Source of the DNA: Parasponia andersonii
Lineage: Eukaryota; Streptophyta; Magnoliopsida; Rosales; Cannabaceae
Length of the DNA: 64,000 nt
NCBI GenBank assembly: GCA_002914805.1
Contig: JXTB01000211.1
Location: 330,971-394,970, forward strand
Reading direction: 5' to 3'
Notes under the pieces: model-generated
What the model was told of the DNA's origin: nothing
The model's database searches: none
The model's input: the letters and a program-made list of their open reading frames with translations, nothing else
Position numbers and translations under genes: made by a program
Shown: piece after piece, positions 35,705-48,793 of the stretch
How the letters are laid out: every line of letters begins with the position of its first letter
How positions within the stretch are numbered: the first letter of the stretch is position 1

Positions 35705-38700
35705 ATGCAAGCGTCAGCAAATCCTGGAGTCAAAGGGAGTTTAGGCTTTGGGACTCAAAACCAGAGAAGGGTACTGCTGGGTTTGGGTGAATCTAGGAGT
35801 AGAAGAAGAGTTTCAGTGTTGAAAAGTCAGTGCATGACTGATAGAAGTAGTTGCTGTGGTGGGCTGAGCTTGAGCTCAGTGACCATGGGAGTCGAACTGG
35901 GCCGTGCTAGAGTGGGCGTTGATAGAATTTTTGGGTCATCGGCAAAACCCAGATCAGTCAGGGCCCAGGCTTCTGGTTCGATCGTTATCTTATTGCCCTT
36001 CATCATGATTTATTCGTCTTACTATGCTATAGTTTGTATGAAAGTAGAATATGAGTTACTTTGCCGGTATATGTTTTGGTGCTTTAATTCTGTTAATTGG
36101 ATTAATTCCCTGTTTATTCATGAAAAAAGAAAAAGTTCTTGCCTATTTGAGGATATTAGTTGCACTAGTTCCTAATAATGTTGATTGGATTACCTACCAC
36201 AGATCTTGTTTCACTTCTTAATTTATATGCGCGCGTCTGTGTATTGGGGGATTTGGAATTGGCCACGGCTTTCTCGCATTAATATGGTTGCTTCATGGAG
36301 TTTCCTAGCTCATAATGTATCGTTTGTTCTCTTAAAAAGGACTGTCACATTTCAATGATACACTAGAATTGAACATGGCTACAGTGGTTTGTAATATCAA
36401 GTATTCTGTCGTGGAATACACACTAATTTGCCATCATAACTTGCTTCCACTCTCTTTATTTTCTTCAGTCATGTGGACACTATAAATTATTGGCGCTTTA
36501 GCATTATTTGTTTGATGTATCAAATTTTATGGCGCTCTTTGGATTTGTTATTCCTCATATTGGTGCTTGGATCTTCAATTTATTTGTATTCTTACCTTTA
36601 GTACGCAAAATTGTATGTAGATGAAGATCTTGAGGCCGTGCCTGTGGTTCCCTCCACCCAGCATGGCAAATCTTCTGCAACAGTTCTCCCATTTGTTGGT
36701 GTTGCTTGTCTTGGAGCCATTTTGTTTGGCTACCATCTGGGGTAATGCTTTGTTGGACTTCGTCATGTTTTTTTCCTACTTAACCTGGGGAATTCAATCT
36801 TCTTTTGTCCTTTATGTATATGTGTGCCTAATATTTATGAGTTGAGGAAATTTGTACGAGTCCTGAGTCCTGACATCATTTAATGTCTTCCTTCGCTGCA
36901 ATATTTCAATGTTTAATTTGCCTTGCATCAGGCTTACCATGGTATGGTTCATTCTCTACTGCAGGGTGGTCAATGGGGCTCTTGAGTACCTTGCCAAGGA
37001 TCTCGGGATTGCGGAAAATACTGTACTACAAGGCAAGTTCGTTGATTAGAGCTTAAAGTCAGACCTTAAATCATAATACAGATCTTCTTTTCTTTTTTTC
37101 TTCTTGTTCTTTCACCTTACTGTCTTCGTGTTTTTTTATGAAGTAAATTTTTGTACTGCATAGGAAGTGATATCTGGGATGAAATCTTTTTAAATCACCA
37201 CTGATTTTAATAAAGGAAGTGCTGTTTCTATAGGTTGGGTTGTTAGCACACTTCTTGCTGGTGCCACTATTGGATCATTTACTGGTGGAGCACTGGCTGA
37301 CAAGTTTGGAAGGACTAGAACTTTTCAATTGGATGCAATCCCTCTTACAATTGGAGCATTTCTTTGGTTTGTCTTTTGTCATGGAGTTTAAGATTATGAT
37401 CATTAATATGAAAGCTGAAAAGTTCTTAAAAAGTTGTCTATTACCTCCAGTGCCACAGCCCAGAGTGTGCAGACGATGATAATTGGTCGTTTACTTGCTG
37501 GTATTGGCATCGGCATCTCATCTGCCATTGTGCCACTTTATATATCTGAGGTAGTAATTTTGAAATATCGTTTTTATTAGGTCATCATTAAAGTATGGGA
37601 TTTGTAATTTATTAACACTATTTTCTAATGGTCAGATCTCACCTACAGAAATTCGTGGAGCACTTGGATCTGTGAACCAACTTTTCATATGTATAGGCAT
37701 ACTTTCGGCACTGGTGGCTGGATTACCTTTAGCAGCCAATCCTTTATGGTAATTATTTGTGGCGACAATTTCCCTCTTGAATCATTTACTTCATGTCTGC
37801 TATAGCTGAACAAAAAATATGAAAAATAACAGATAGAGAATTTATTATTTGCTGCAAAATTTATAGAATGAAGTAAATAAATCTTTGTGTAGTGTTTGAC
37901 TTGTTATAATTAATATAGGTGGTATTAAACTGTTCAGAAGATAAACTTTAATGAGTTGATACTTTTGTCACACCAAATGAGTTTAGCTACACGGAATGTT
38001 TTTCCCCCATAATGGATAGCTTAGAGTCATCTAATTATGTCATTGCAAGATCCTCTTAATCTTTTTTCAATATTGAAAGTGTAGAGCATATCTGGTTGCC
38101 ATGGTGATCGTCAATCTATAACTGTGTAAAATAGCAGTGACAAGTGGTCCAATGGATGAATTGACATTGATAGTGCAAAGAAATAGAACCAGTGGTAGTC
38201 TAGGACGGTTAGGTTCTATTTTGAATAGAGAAAGTATAGAATGGTACTCTTTGAGATTCGTGAGGAATGTTGCATGGTAAAAGTAAATTCAGTTAATAAT
38301 TTAAATTCTTTATGTATAAAACAGCTCAAGCTTTATAATATAAGTATTTTCCGGGATAATTAGTATTAAGATTTATTTTGGTTATCAAATAAAATTGGAT
38401 AAATTTTGTTAAATCACATACTCTATTTAGCTACAGTGTAGAATGATGATTTTCAAAGGTCAGCTCAGCCCTTGCTCCAGCATAGACTAGACTAGCTTTT
38501 TTTTGTTTTGTTTTTTTTTTTTCTTTTTTTCATCAAGGAAAATATAATAATGAAATTTGATCAAGCATCATGAAAGGAATCTTCACTATGTTTACTATTT
38601 TTGAAAACTGACAAGCAAATTGTTGCAAAAACAAAAATGATTTTCTCTTCAACAGTGGAGATTGTTCTCTTGATCGGAAAATTTAAAAAAAAAAAAAAAA

Positions 38701-41700
38701 AAAAATGGTGGAGATGTTCTTTTTCTTATTTTCTGCTTTTATAGAAAATTTTTGTTGTCTCTGTCTGTCTCTGTCTGTCTATCTCTCTCATTTTCTTGGT
38801 TATGTGTTTTATCAGGTGGAGGACAATGTTTGGAATTGCAATTATACCCTCTGTTTTATTGGCAGTTGGAATGGCCGTTTCTCCAGAAAGTCCTCGATGG
38901 CTTTTTCAGGTTTTCTCTCAAGACTGTTTAATCAGACATTGGTTGAACTATTAAAAGCTTCGATGGGTTCTTCAGCCATTGATATGATAAACTTTGGTTT
39001 ATATTATTTGCTCATTATATATAAATGGAGAGAATCAATTTTCTTTTTTCCTCTGGAAGCAAGGGAAGATTCCTCAAGCTGAAAAAGCTATTAAAACACT
39101 ATATGGAAAAGAAAGAGTTGTGGAGGTTATTCAAGACTTAACAACAGCAGGCCAAGGCTCAACTGAATCTGAGGCAGGCTGGTTTGATTTGTTTAGCAGC
39201 CGCTATTGGAAAGGTATGAACATAAATTTGACAAAGTTCTTTGTCAAATACTTTGAATAAATGAATATGGGCTTCAGACTCTTTATCAGATTAGTCAGTT
39301 TATAGTGCTTGAAGACCAAATCTAAATAATCGCTACACATTGCATGAGGCACGTATTGTATGACTTGACAGAATTCCATTCTAAGTTCCATTCCCTGCCG
39401 TTATGGCTCTACACTATTGAAATTCCATTAACCTGACTACCAACATGCGGGGGCATTTTTAGTTTTTCCTGTAGGAAAAGGGATTGTCAGATGATGCTTA
39501 TGCTAATTACCATTTCTAATTGTAGAGTCCTATGGTAGGAAACTAGATTTGAATCATATTGAGACAACAAGAGAAGGTAAAGAAGAATTAATGTAAATAA
39601 AAGAATGAGTTATATCCCATGAACTAATGTTGTTCCTCATGCATTCCGCTACTAGAATATGATAGCATACAGTGGTTGGATAGGTTCTAGGTTTTTCCCA
39701 AACACGACATCCTCTTTTACCAGTTGTTTTCGTCTTGACTAACCACCTTATAAGTTGTTATATACTGAGTATTGATATTCTTCTTCTTGTATTATATGCA
39801 TGTACATAAATATCTTGTAATTAAAATGCTTCCTACTATTTCATATTTAAGGCGGTCAAACTTTTTTTTTTAAATTTCCCATGACACGTTTTTTTGCTGC
39901 AGTTGTTAGTGTTGGTGCAGCACTTTTCTTGTTCCAACAGTTGGCTGGGATCAATGCTGTTGTATACTACTCTACTTCTGTATTCCGTAGTGCTGGGATT
40001 GCCTCTGATGTTGCAGCAAGTGCTCTTGTTGGGGCAGCAAATGTCTTTGGTTAGTCTTTATGTCTTTCCTTCTGAATTGTAAAATTCTGGCTTCATTTTG
40101 TGTATATCGTGCTGTAAAAGACTTGGAATTGATTCCCTTGCAGGCACAGCTGTTGCATCCTCCTTGATGGATAGACAAGGAAGAAAGAGTCTTTTAATCA
40201 CAAGCTTTGGCGGAATGGTACTATTATTTTCACTTGAATAGATCTATATTTTTCATTCGTAGATAAATACCGTCATCCCTGATATGCTCGTGTGGGTATG
40301 TTGTATTAATGTATTCTGCTACAATCAAGAGCATATCTTGTAACCTTGGCCACTGCCTTCCACATAGGAAATTAAAAAATTGTACTCTTCCAATAATCAA
40401 GTACCATGGATAAATTTCTATGTTGTATAGATGGTTATTCAGTAAACCGAGAACATAGCTTGTCACCTTTCTAACTGCCTTTTCTGTGGCCCAGAAAATT
40501 GTACTTGTACAATAATGCAGTGCTTTCTGATAGATTTTCTAGTGTAATCTAGGCTCATTAATTTAATGGATTTGTAGGTAAATATTTTTTTCGTCAGAAA
40601 TTCTGAACAATTTGCAGAGGAGTCAAACAATGTTAACTATGTATGCTTAATGTTATTTAAATCTTGATCTTAATATATTCAGTTGAAGTGGGATTTGTGT
40701 TACGACACAATTGAAATAGGCATGTATGAATCATAATATTCCCAGCGCTAGTTGTGTTTCCTAGTTGCATAAAATTGATTTTGAAAAATTAATATGCCAT
40801 CTCTGAAACATTGCTACCTAACTTGTAGATTATGGCTTCTATTCTTGCTTTTCTTTTGATAGTTCCTCGGTTTATGGTAATTAACAACTCTTTTGGTGGC
40901 TTGTTTAGGCTGCCTCAATGATGCTGCTCTCTCTGTCCTTTACTTGGAAGGTTCTGGCACCATATTCTGGCACTCTTGCTGTTCTTGGGACTGTTCTGTA
41001 AGTTATAACTTTTCTTTGCAGCATTAGAAAGCTTTTTCATTATTTCTTTCATTGGAATTATGAAAGCCTTCCAACTCAGGGAGCCCTTGACCTGATAAAC
41101 ATATATATCATCATGAAATTCTTAATTTGGCTCTTGTTTCGTTAACAGCTATGTCTTATCGTTTTCACTTGGTGCCGGTCCTGTGCCCGCTCTTCTTCTC
41201 CCAGAGATATTTGCTTCAAGAATCAGGGCAAAAGCAGTTGCTTTGTCGTTAGGCATGCATTGGGTGAGTAACAATAACCAAAGCTTAGCTCTTCACTCAT
41301 TTTGATTTTACTCTTTGTTATTCCACTTTTTGTAATATGTGTCTTCTCACCTAACCAATCAGATTTCTTTAAAGCCCTATACTTTTCAATTAGTGACTAA
41401 CTCTGGAATGCTTTCTTTAGAGATACTTTATTTAAGGAAATGAAAAATGGAACTTGTTAGATAATCAACTGAACCCAGGCAATGTTTCCTAAGAACAAAA
41501 CCATTATTTTTCTTACCACTTGGTTTTGAAAATGTCCATACTGCTTTGACATTGAGAATGTATCATACAAGTATATGTGCCAAAACCATTGCTATATATA
41601 GTATCGGTCTCATTGTAACTCTAGCCTTTTTTCATATATGTAACAAATATGAATAAAGAGAAGAAAATTGTTCACATGATTTCTGTATTCATGAGATTTT

Positions 41701-41964
41701 GTATTTGTTTAGTCTTTCCATTTTTTGGTCTCTTTTCCCTGTATGAGAACGAGCTCATCATTTTTCTTTCTATTTGGTCAGATATCAAACTTCGTCATCG
41801 GACTCTATTTCTTGAGTGTTGTAAACAAGTTTGGTATTAGCTCAGTGTATTTGGGCTTCTCAGCTGTCTGTCTTCTCGCTGTCTTGTACGTAGCCAGCAA
41901 CGTGGTTGAAACAAAAGGACGATCATTGGAAGAGATAGAGAGAGCACTTAACCCTGCAATTTGA
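35705..41964 (+). CDS. pGlcT: Plastidic glucose transporter (13 coding exons)
   Basis: A sugar/H+ symporter of the major facilitator superfamily that exports glucose from starch breakdown across the chloroplast inner envelope. Coding exons: 35705-35975, 36621-36741, 36965-37032, 37234-37366, 37451-37550, 37636-37748, 38816-38909, 39060-39213, 39903-40049, 40144-40217, 40909-40997, 41149-41263, 41782-41964; total 1,662 nt, 553 aa, close to Arabidopsis pGlcT. Residues 1 to about 90 are Ser/Arg-rich, a transit peptide. About 12 membrane segments follow, with LADKFGRTR (loop 2-3), GRLLAGIGIGISSAIVPLYI, PESPRWLFQ, QQLAGINAVVYYS (TM7), MDRQGRKS, PALLLPEIFASRIRAKA and the C-terminal ETKGRS signature. 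All junctions keep frame and no stop is seen. Intron 3 is GC-AG. The exon 8 acceptor (CTCTGGAAG) is weak but preserves homology. It faces the minus-strand gene at 48794-51430. Confidence 0.97.
37033..37233 (+). other. GC-AG intron of pGlcT
   Basis: Exon 3 ends CTACAAG and the intron begins GCAAGT, the strong non-canonical GC donor. It ends TATAG at 37233. Any nearby GT donor would break the conserved Gln-Gly-Trp joint (TVLQ-GWVVS). Confidence 0.9.
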
Positions 41965-43013
41965 TTTGGATATTTCTCAAAGCACCACAAAATAATCACT
42001 ACGGCTATGGAATTATACCTCAGGATCAGAGACTCAGATTATTTGCCCTTGTTCTTCTGGGACCTAATAGAGGGACTAGCTAGTTCCTTTTCTCATCACA
42101 TTTTGCTGTTCTTTCCCTTTTCTTTCTTCATCTTCTTCTTCTTATTTTGTTTTTCTTGTGACAATATACTTTTTGATTTTTTATGTTCAAATGTTGGATC
42201 TTGATTTTAGCTTGTTTTAGTGAAAATTGTCTGTATAGGCCTCTTGTTCCAACAAGATTTCAAGTTGTTTCTTGAAATTGTTAGACTTGATTGACAAAAG
42301 GACTTAACATCCAGCAAAAAAGAATAGAACCTCAAAACATCGGTTTAACACCACCCAGTAAATTGCATGACACGCCCCGATAGATTGTATTGTGGTTCAT
42401 GCTATTAATTACAACGTAATGAATATTATATTACAATTAACACTTAGCAGCCATCGTATGAAGCCTAAAAGATATTACAATTCTAAATTAAGCTCGCAAC
42501 TAGCCAATCAAATTTTCTGTTTTTAGTGTTACGTATCAATTACTGAGAAACGTAGGGGGCTAGGTTTTATTAACAATTTTAATGGTATGAGGGGCCTAAG
42601 AGTATTTGCGTTCTTAGCAGAATGTTAGGCCAGGTATAATTCAAAGAGTGGTAGATTACACAGAAACGTTTGAACCTTTTGTTTTTGCACTGGTGGTACA
42701 TAACCGGTAAAAATTCAGGAGTATAGGAACAGCACATGATAACAGTACTAACTAGTTAAATTGGTAAAGTCTCTGAGAGATCAAATTTTGTTTTCACCAC
42801 AGGTGGAAAGCTGTAAGGTAAGAAAAGGAATTACCTCACGAAGCATTACGCAAATCCGAAAAGGAAAGTAACTAAAGGTATTAGCGAGATGAAATGGGTG
42901 AAATGAAAAGCAAAACGAAAAGAAAATCATAAACTACCGTATTTAACAAAGTGATCTCCTATTTAAGGTTTAAGGGTACACATAGTCACCTGAGCACAAA
43001 TGTCATTCATTTA
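41965..43013. other. pGlcT 3' flank and intergenic DNA
   Basis: The first 300 bp or so are T-rich and likely contain the 3' UTR; I see no single convincing polyadenylation signal. The rest has no recognisable gene and ends at the TTA target site of the PIF/Harbinger element. Confidence 0.5.
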
Positions 43014-43788
43014 GGCCTCGTTTGGTATGCAGGATAGGATATGATAGGATCAGACTATTTTAATTTAGTATGCAGGATAGGATATGATAGGATTAGACTA
43101 TTTTAAAAGATATGATAGAATTGGACTATTTTAAAAAATAGGATAGGATTGGACTATTTTAATGGATTGGATTGGATTTGATTAGATTGGATGGGATGGG
43201 ATAGGATTATTGTCCAATCCTATCCTATGTTTGGTATACTACTTTTTGTAAGGATGAGATTAACACGCATGTTTCATATTTTTAAGTAAATAACAAATTT
43301 CGAGGTTTAAATAATTTAGAAAAATACGACTTTAAAACTTTATTTTGGAAATAAATTAATAAAATTATCTTTTATTTTTAAATAATTTATAAATAAATTA
43401 TTTTTTAAAATTAATAAAAATAGCTTTATAATTTTTTTTAAAAAAAAATTATAAAGCCATTCTTATTAATTATATGTTCTTTTCTAACAGAAATTTTGCT
43501 GAACTCATAAAAGTAAATTATTAAAAAAATGGGAATATATATAAAATAAAAACTAAGCTATTTTATCGTAACTTAATTACATAAGTTTAGCCTGGTTAGT
43601 TAAAAAGAAAATGTCAAGAAGGAAAAAAGACAATTAGTAATAAAATGAAACAACAAAAAAATAAAATTAGACATATAAAAACATAATGCTAATCATATCA
43701 TATCATCCATACATATTTAATTGTCTTCACTAGTCATCATCTAAAGTAATATAAAATGATACTAAAAAGAAATACTATATTCTTTAGT

Positions 43789-44315
43789 TTATTTCTTTCT
43801 CAAGAGCGACATAACAAACTTAACTTTTTTCTCATCAGATAGGGAATTAGAGATACTAACAGTCCATGATTTTGCAACAATGATGTCCAATATATTAATA
43901 CAAACTTCTACAGGTATCTCCAGCCTCGTGAGCTCCTCCCACATGAAGTTATGTTGATCATGTTTCTTTTTTCTTACACTCTCAACTATCTTCTCCACTT
44001 GCTCATTTGATTTTTCTATCATCTTGTCAAATGATTCAGCAAATTTTCCCAATCCTTCGCTTATATTTTCATATGGTTTTTTCCTTTTTCGGCGAGATGA
44101 TGATGTAGAATTAGTACTTGATGTTTGGTTGAGAGACTCCTTCATCTCCTATATCATCAATGACATGATTTCGATTGATATCTTCAACCATATCAACTGG
44201 AGTTTTAGCTCCTTGTCCATTTGTATGATCTGTTCCATAGATGTTCATCAATTTTTTATATAGTGGAAAGGGTCTTCCCTTCCATCCTTCTGCTTCTTTG
44301 TGGTGCTATAACAAG
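43789..44315 (-). pseudogene. PIF/Harbinger Myb/SANT-like ORF1
   Basis: Minus-strand sequence from an acceptor TTGTTATAG (about 44316) gives HHKEAEGWKGRPFPLYKKLM and GAKTPVDMVEDIN, the C-terminal half of the plant Myb/SANT-like domain. Near 44145 the frame shifts: one frame ends at QPNIKY, the other continues from 44145 with SSSRRKRKKPYENISEG, a helical acidic/basic region and VAKSWTVSISNSLSDEKKVK, ending at 43789. In this superfamily ORF1 helps the transposase bind and enter the nucleus. The N-terminal half of the Myb domain was not found. Confidence 0.7.
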
Positions 44316-44379
44316 AATAAAACAAATGTAAGTTTAAATATAAAACATTTAGTGATTATCTGAAATTGAGTCTTTACTG

Positions 44380-45522
44380 GATAAAAACATGGACTCCTTA
44401 GTATAGCCCACCGCATCTTCAATGACCCAAAACAACGTTCTATGACATTTCTTGCTGATGCATGCTTCATGTTAAAATATTCCTAGTGGCTTATTGGGGC
44501 ATCACTCTGTGTCCATGCTGACAAATGATATCATGTCCCCTATAAGGTGCAAAAAATCCTTCACCATTTGTGTACCCACCATCCACAAGATAATAATACC
44601 ATAACATTAAAAAAATAATAAAATAAAAGGTCCTATTAGTTTTCAATTATTATAACTTGACTAAAAAAAGATTCCAAATTACTCACTTACCGGCAGACAC
44701 TCTTAACTCATTTGGCTTAGTTAATGCATCTCGAAGAACTTGAAAGCCTACTGCAGATCCTTCCCAACCTAGGAACACAAATATAAACCTCATATCTCGA
44801 TTACAAATACCTAAGACATTTGTTGCGATTTTACTTTTCCTTGTTCGATATCTTGGCTTGTCAACAATTGGTACATACACCTTAATATATGTTCCATCTA
44901 AGGCTTCCAAACAATTCTATCCAAATAATAAGCAATATCAAGTCAATTTCAATATTTCATGTCAAACATTTCCAATTATGTGATACTTAACATCAACCTA
45001 TAGGCATACCTTAAAACATCTCTATCTTCCATAAGTACAATTTTCGGGTATAGGAGCTGGCATTTGGAGTAAGATACCTTGTAACCTCAAGGCTCTATTT
45101 AGAATAGAATTGAAATGCCTACTAACAGTCTCCCCTGATTATATAAACCTATTGTGGATTGTCCTATTCTTCACGTGATGAGCAAACACATGTAAAAACA
45201 TACAAACTTGCTCCTCTACACTAACTGAACCATCATTTTTCAATCTTTCCTCAACACGAAGTAATTCACATAATAGACCAACTATTCTCCTATCCATTCG
45301 AAGTTAATTCAGACATTCTATGTCATTATGACCTATCATGCTGTCCAGTACACTCAAACGACTCTCATGTCTAACAAGTATACAATTTTTAAGAATATAT
45401 TTTTCGTAATATCTATAAAGCATAACATAGATATTTATTAAAATCATGATGCACATGATAATTCTTCTAAAGTGCGGCTGTCTTGCATATAGATATATCA
45501 ATACAATCTGCCTCTTATCCAT
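44380..45522 (-). pseudogene. PIF/Harbinger transposase (DDE_4 / HARBI1 type)
   Basis: From an ATG at 45522: an N-terminal helical region (45522-45304), then LLRVEERLKNDGSVSVEEQV and SGETVSRHFNSILNRALRL (about 45300-45010), an intron-like gap, and the catalytic core EALDGTYIKVYVPIVDKPRY (44910-44683). The first catalytic Asp is in ALDGTYI (44896-44898). The second, expected in GSAADSRVL, is Gly here (GSAVGFQVL, codon 44746-44748). After another gap the C-terminal core DGGYTNGEGFFAPYRG (about 44590) leads into frames with stops to about 44380. Stops (near 45306, 45140, 44490 and below) and the lost Asp make it inactive. Confidence 0.85.
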
Positions 45523-47600
45523 ATCTATTCACCAAATTAGAAACAAAAACAAACACAATAAGCTTAGAAGTACAATATAAAATAATGACATACTTCAAAC
45601 AGTTCTTGTTTTCTTTAATAATAATTTTATAGTTAATAAGTTAGTACGTTACCTTCTTCTTTCTTGGCCTTTTAGAAGTCCCTTCACTCTTAATGGAAAC
45701 CTGTTTACGAAAATAGAACTTCTATCAACCACTAATTTAAAAATAGAACTTCTACTTTTTGTAATGATAAATTGCACAAATTAGAAGCAGAAAAATTATT
45801 ATCATGATTATCTATTTTAAAACAAGTTAATCATACGAAACTTCTTATAACGACTTTACAAGGAAAGGAAAAAGATTTTTCCTTTTTTTCAAAAAAAGAA
45901 ATGCTTGATAATGGAAATGTACAAAGAGTGTGGAGGGTTAAAGAACATAAAATGGGTTTAAGTTAGCAATAGGAAGAATACCATGAGCAACAAGAACAAC
46001 ACTATTACTGCAAAATGAGGAGTTTGATTTAGTGCTCGAAGAACTGCTATTTGAACCGTAATTTTATGCACACATGCATTTTAATTTGTGTGTCAGAGTT
46101 GTTCATAATTTAGAGGAGTCAATAACCAAGTAACTATTAAGCTTAGATCCCTTGATAAGCTTTCCTTTCACCACAATGTCAGTCTCACAATCACATTAAG
46201 ATACTCCATCGTTAAATCAACTTAAACAGCATAGAAATAAGCTACCCTTCGGCATTGTTTAAATCAACTAAATTAACGAACAGCTACCCGTCTAGTATCT
46301 AAGTTATCCAATTAATAAAATATCATATATGTATATATCAGGATTGCCAAAAAGATTCTCTTCATTAATTAGGTTCTTGAAACTCTATCTTACAATTATG
46401 TAAGAGCAATCACTTTTTATCGATAAGATGAGCTTTATAACAGACTATCTGCACCCAATATCAATAAATTAACTGAACTAACTGTTCCGCAAACAACTTG
46501 AAACAAGACAACGATTCAGAATCTAACATATTCATATTAACAGAGCAGTCGAACGCCTCAAGGGTTCATACACTTAAACATACCTATTTGACAAATGTTA
46601 AAAATACTTAAACTAGGCATAACTTCACCAAATTCATCTAAGTTCAGACAAAATGCCAAAAACAAGATGGTAGTGCCACTGTCACGAAATATGAATGAGA
46701 CCACTATTTATGAATCTATGATATCAATGGCGTTAATGGTCTTTTTCAACCAATAAAATCCCAAAGCTAATCTGTAATCCCAAAGCTATTTCTTCCCGAA
46801 ATCAACCAAAAACAAAATCCTTCCAAAATTGGTTGCCAATCATTCAAATCACAATTGTGCCAAGTGTTTGAAGCATTTTCAAAAGTTGAATTAAGAGAAA
46901 AGAAACTAGATCCTGCATTTTGATATCTAAACCACAATCACAGCTTAGTAGGTCCAACACTTTGAGATTGTTAAAAATAAGAAACTAATCAAAGCCTCAC
47001 TTTAATGATGCGATTTACAACAAATCTAGATCTAATTTCAACCAAATAACATAGAATCGTGGGTAGGAAATGGAAGACAAAACCCAAAATAAGAAGGAAA
47101 AAAAAAGATAAAGAAGACCAGAATCACAAAACCCAGTAGCCATTTCTTCTCAAAAAAGAAGACGACACAGAGAGTAAAGAGAATCTAAACAAAAATATAT
47201 TTCATCTTTATACCAAGATATTTCATTGAAATAAATTGGAGACTGATAAAACAAAGCAGAAACTAAATTCACTCAGACACAGGCGTAAAATCCATAGATA
47301 TAAAGCTTCAATGGCCGAAAGGAGATATATATATATACCTGATGCTTTGAAAGCTGAGCTTCGTGCGAGCAAAAGAGAGTCATGGCCCCGAACAGAGATG
47401 GATGTAAGAAGGAAGACGATCTATCGAGCAAGAGGAGCCTAATCCCTCTCAATCCCAAATTTTGAGAGGGATAAAATTATCCCCTTAGAAGGGGATTATT
47501 ATTGGATAGGATTATTTTTAATCCAATCCTATGGACCTAAATAGTGAGACCAATGGATAACTCTAATCCAATCCAATCATCTTCTTATCTGGCAATCCAA
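45523..47600. other. PIF/Harbinger internal non-coding part
   Basis: No domain recognised. A short minus-strand stretch near 45650-45710 (Lys/Arg-rich) could be an upstream exon of the transposase. The rest is AT-rich and leads into the right subterminal GGATTGG repeats. Confidence 0.45.
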
Positions 47601-47646
47601 ACAGGCCCTTAATGTTGTCGTGTTTGGTGTTAATATTTGTTAGATT

Positions 47647-48006
47647 GGGATATTATCAATTTTATACCTTGTATTTTGACACTTTGTTCAAATTATACCT
47701 TATATTTTGGTTATTATCAATATTGACCTTTAGATTTGAAATCTATTATAAATTTATACCTTAACACTAATTTAGAGCAGTTAATTTACCAAGTTGCCGT
47801 TTAAAAAATTGAAAATAAACTATATAAAAACTGATTCAAGAATAAGTTTATTAAATTATCTTAGTAAATTAACTGCTCTAAATTAGTGTCAAGGTATAAA
47901 TTTGTAACAAATATTAAATCTAAGGGTCAATATTGATAATAGCCAAAACAGTAGATATAAACTAAATAAAGTGTCAAAATAAATGGTATAAAAATGATAA
48001 TATCCC
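47647..48006. mobile_element. MITE with ~145-bp terminal inverted repeats
   Basis: The left arm (47647 to about 47790: GGGATATTATCAATTTTATA, CTAATTTAGAGCAGTTAATT) reappears inverted in the right arm (about 47865-48006: AATTAACTGCTCTAAATTAG, TGATAATATCCC). TTGTTAGA occurs just outside both ends (about 47637-47644 and 48007-48014), a candidate 8-bp target duplication, which with long inverted repeats suggests a Mutator-derived MITE. No coding capacity. Confidence 0.8.
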
Positions 48007-48793
48007 TTGTTAGAAGTATGGAGCTTAATTATACCATCCAAGATCATGCGCGGATCGACCTTGGTGTGAGTTTGGGTAAGAGAAATAATATAAGAAATTG
48101 GAATTCCGGGTTTGGATAATAGAGATAGTAAAGGAAAATTGCAATTCCGAGAAACATAAGGTATGAGTTCTAGTAATTTTTCTGAACCTATAAATCTGAG
48201 TGTGCTTGCTTTTGTTTTCTGTTATTTGCTCTTGTTAATAAAAGATTAGATGCGTAATTCGAGACATGCATGACATTCATTCAAAGACGTTGAGTGAATC
48301 TAACTGAGTTTGGTTAATAGCTAAATAATTTCCAGTAGGACAAGGATATGAACTAATAAATTAGTCGGCATAGCTTCCATGATTTTTTTAGAAAAATAAT
48401 AATTATTATATCAATAGCAATTGCTTCCGTGATCATTTTGGAAATAACATATTCATTTGACAATTATCGGAATAAAGAACATATTCTTTTGGCAATGTCA
48501 TAATCCACATATTAAGGTAGAATTGGACATACATGTAATTGGCTTGATTACAAGATATTACTAAAGATCATGACAAAATCTTGCCAAGTATGAAATGAAC
48601 TTTCCACATCTTTCTTAATTTATCACTTCATAATCCACAATAGCTCTGACTTCTAAGGCAGGTCTTCCCTCAGCATGTAAAAGAATTCGCACAAACAAAT
48701 CAGCGTGCAGCTATATCTACCGACCTTGAGAGGCCACCTCCAGAGTGTCTTCACAACAACTTGAGAAAACAAAATTTCTTATCCAAGTGATGT
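48007..48793. other. Intergenic, probable 3' UTR side of the small gene
   Basis: No gene recognised. It contains a loose internal repeat (GCTTCCATGATTTTTTTAGA and GCTTCCGTGATCATTTTGGA, about 48378 and 48424). The part next to 48794 is likely 3' UTR of the minus-strand gene. Confidence 0.4.

Larger units (their letters stand above)
43014..47608 (-). mobile_element. PIF/Harbinger DNA transposon
   Basis: TTA flanks both sides (43011-43013 and 47609-47611), the target duplication of this superfamily. Terminal inverted repeats are GGCCTCGTTTGGTATGC (left) and, read inward on the minus strand, GGGCCTGTTTGGATTGCC (right). Both ends continue with GGATAGGAT-type subterminal repeats (43025-43215; 47490-47580). 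The inside holds a DDE transposase (44380-45522) and a Myb/SANT-type gene (43789-44315), both on the minus strand, the usual two-gene set. Both are broken. Confidence 0.9.

Noticed and set aside
36575..36845. Frames overlapping pGlcT exon 2
   Set aside because: They are alternative-frame or antisense shadows of the transporter exon and run into introns.
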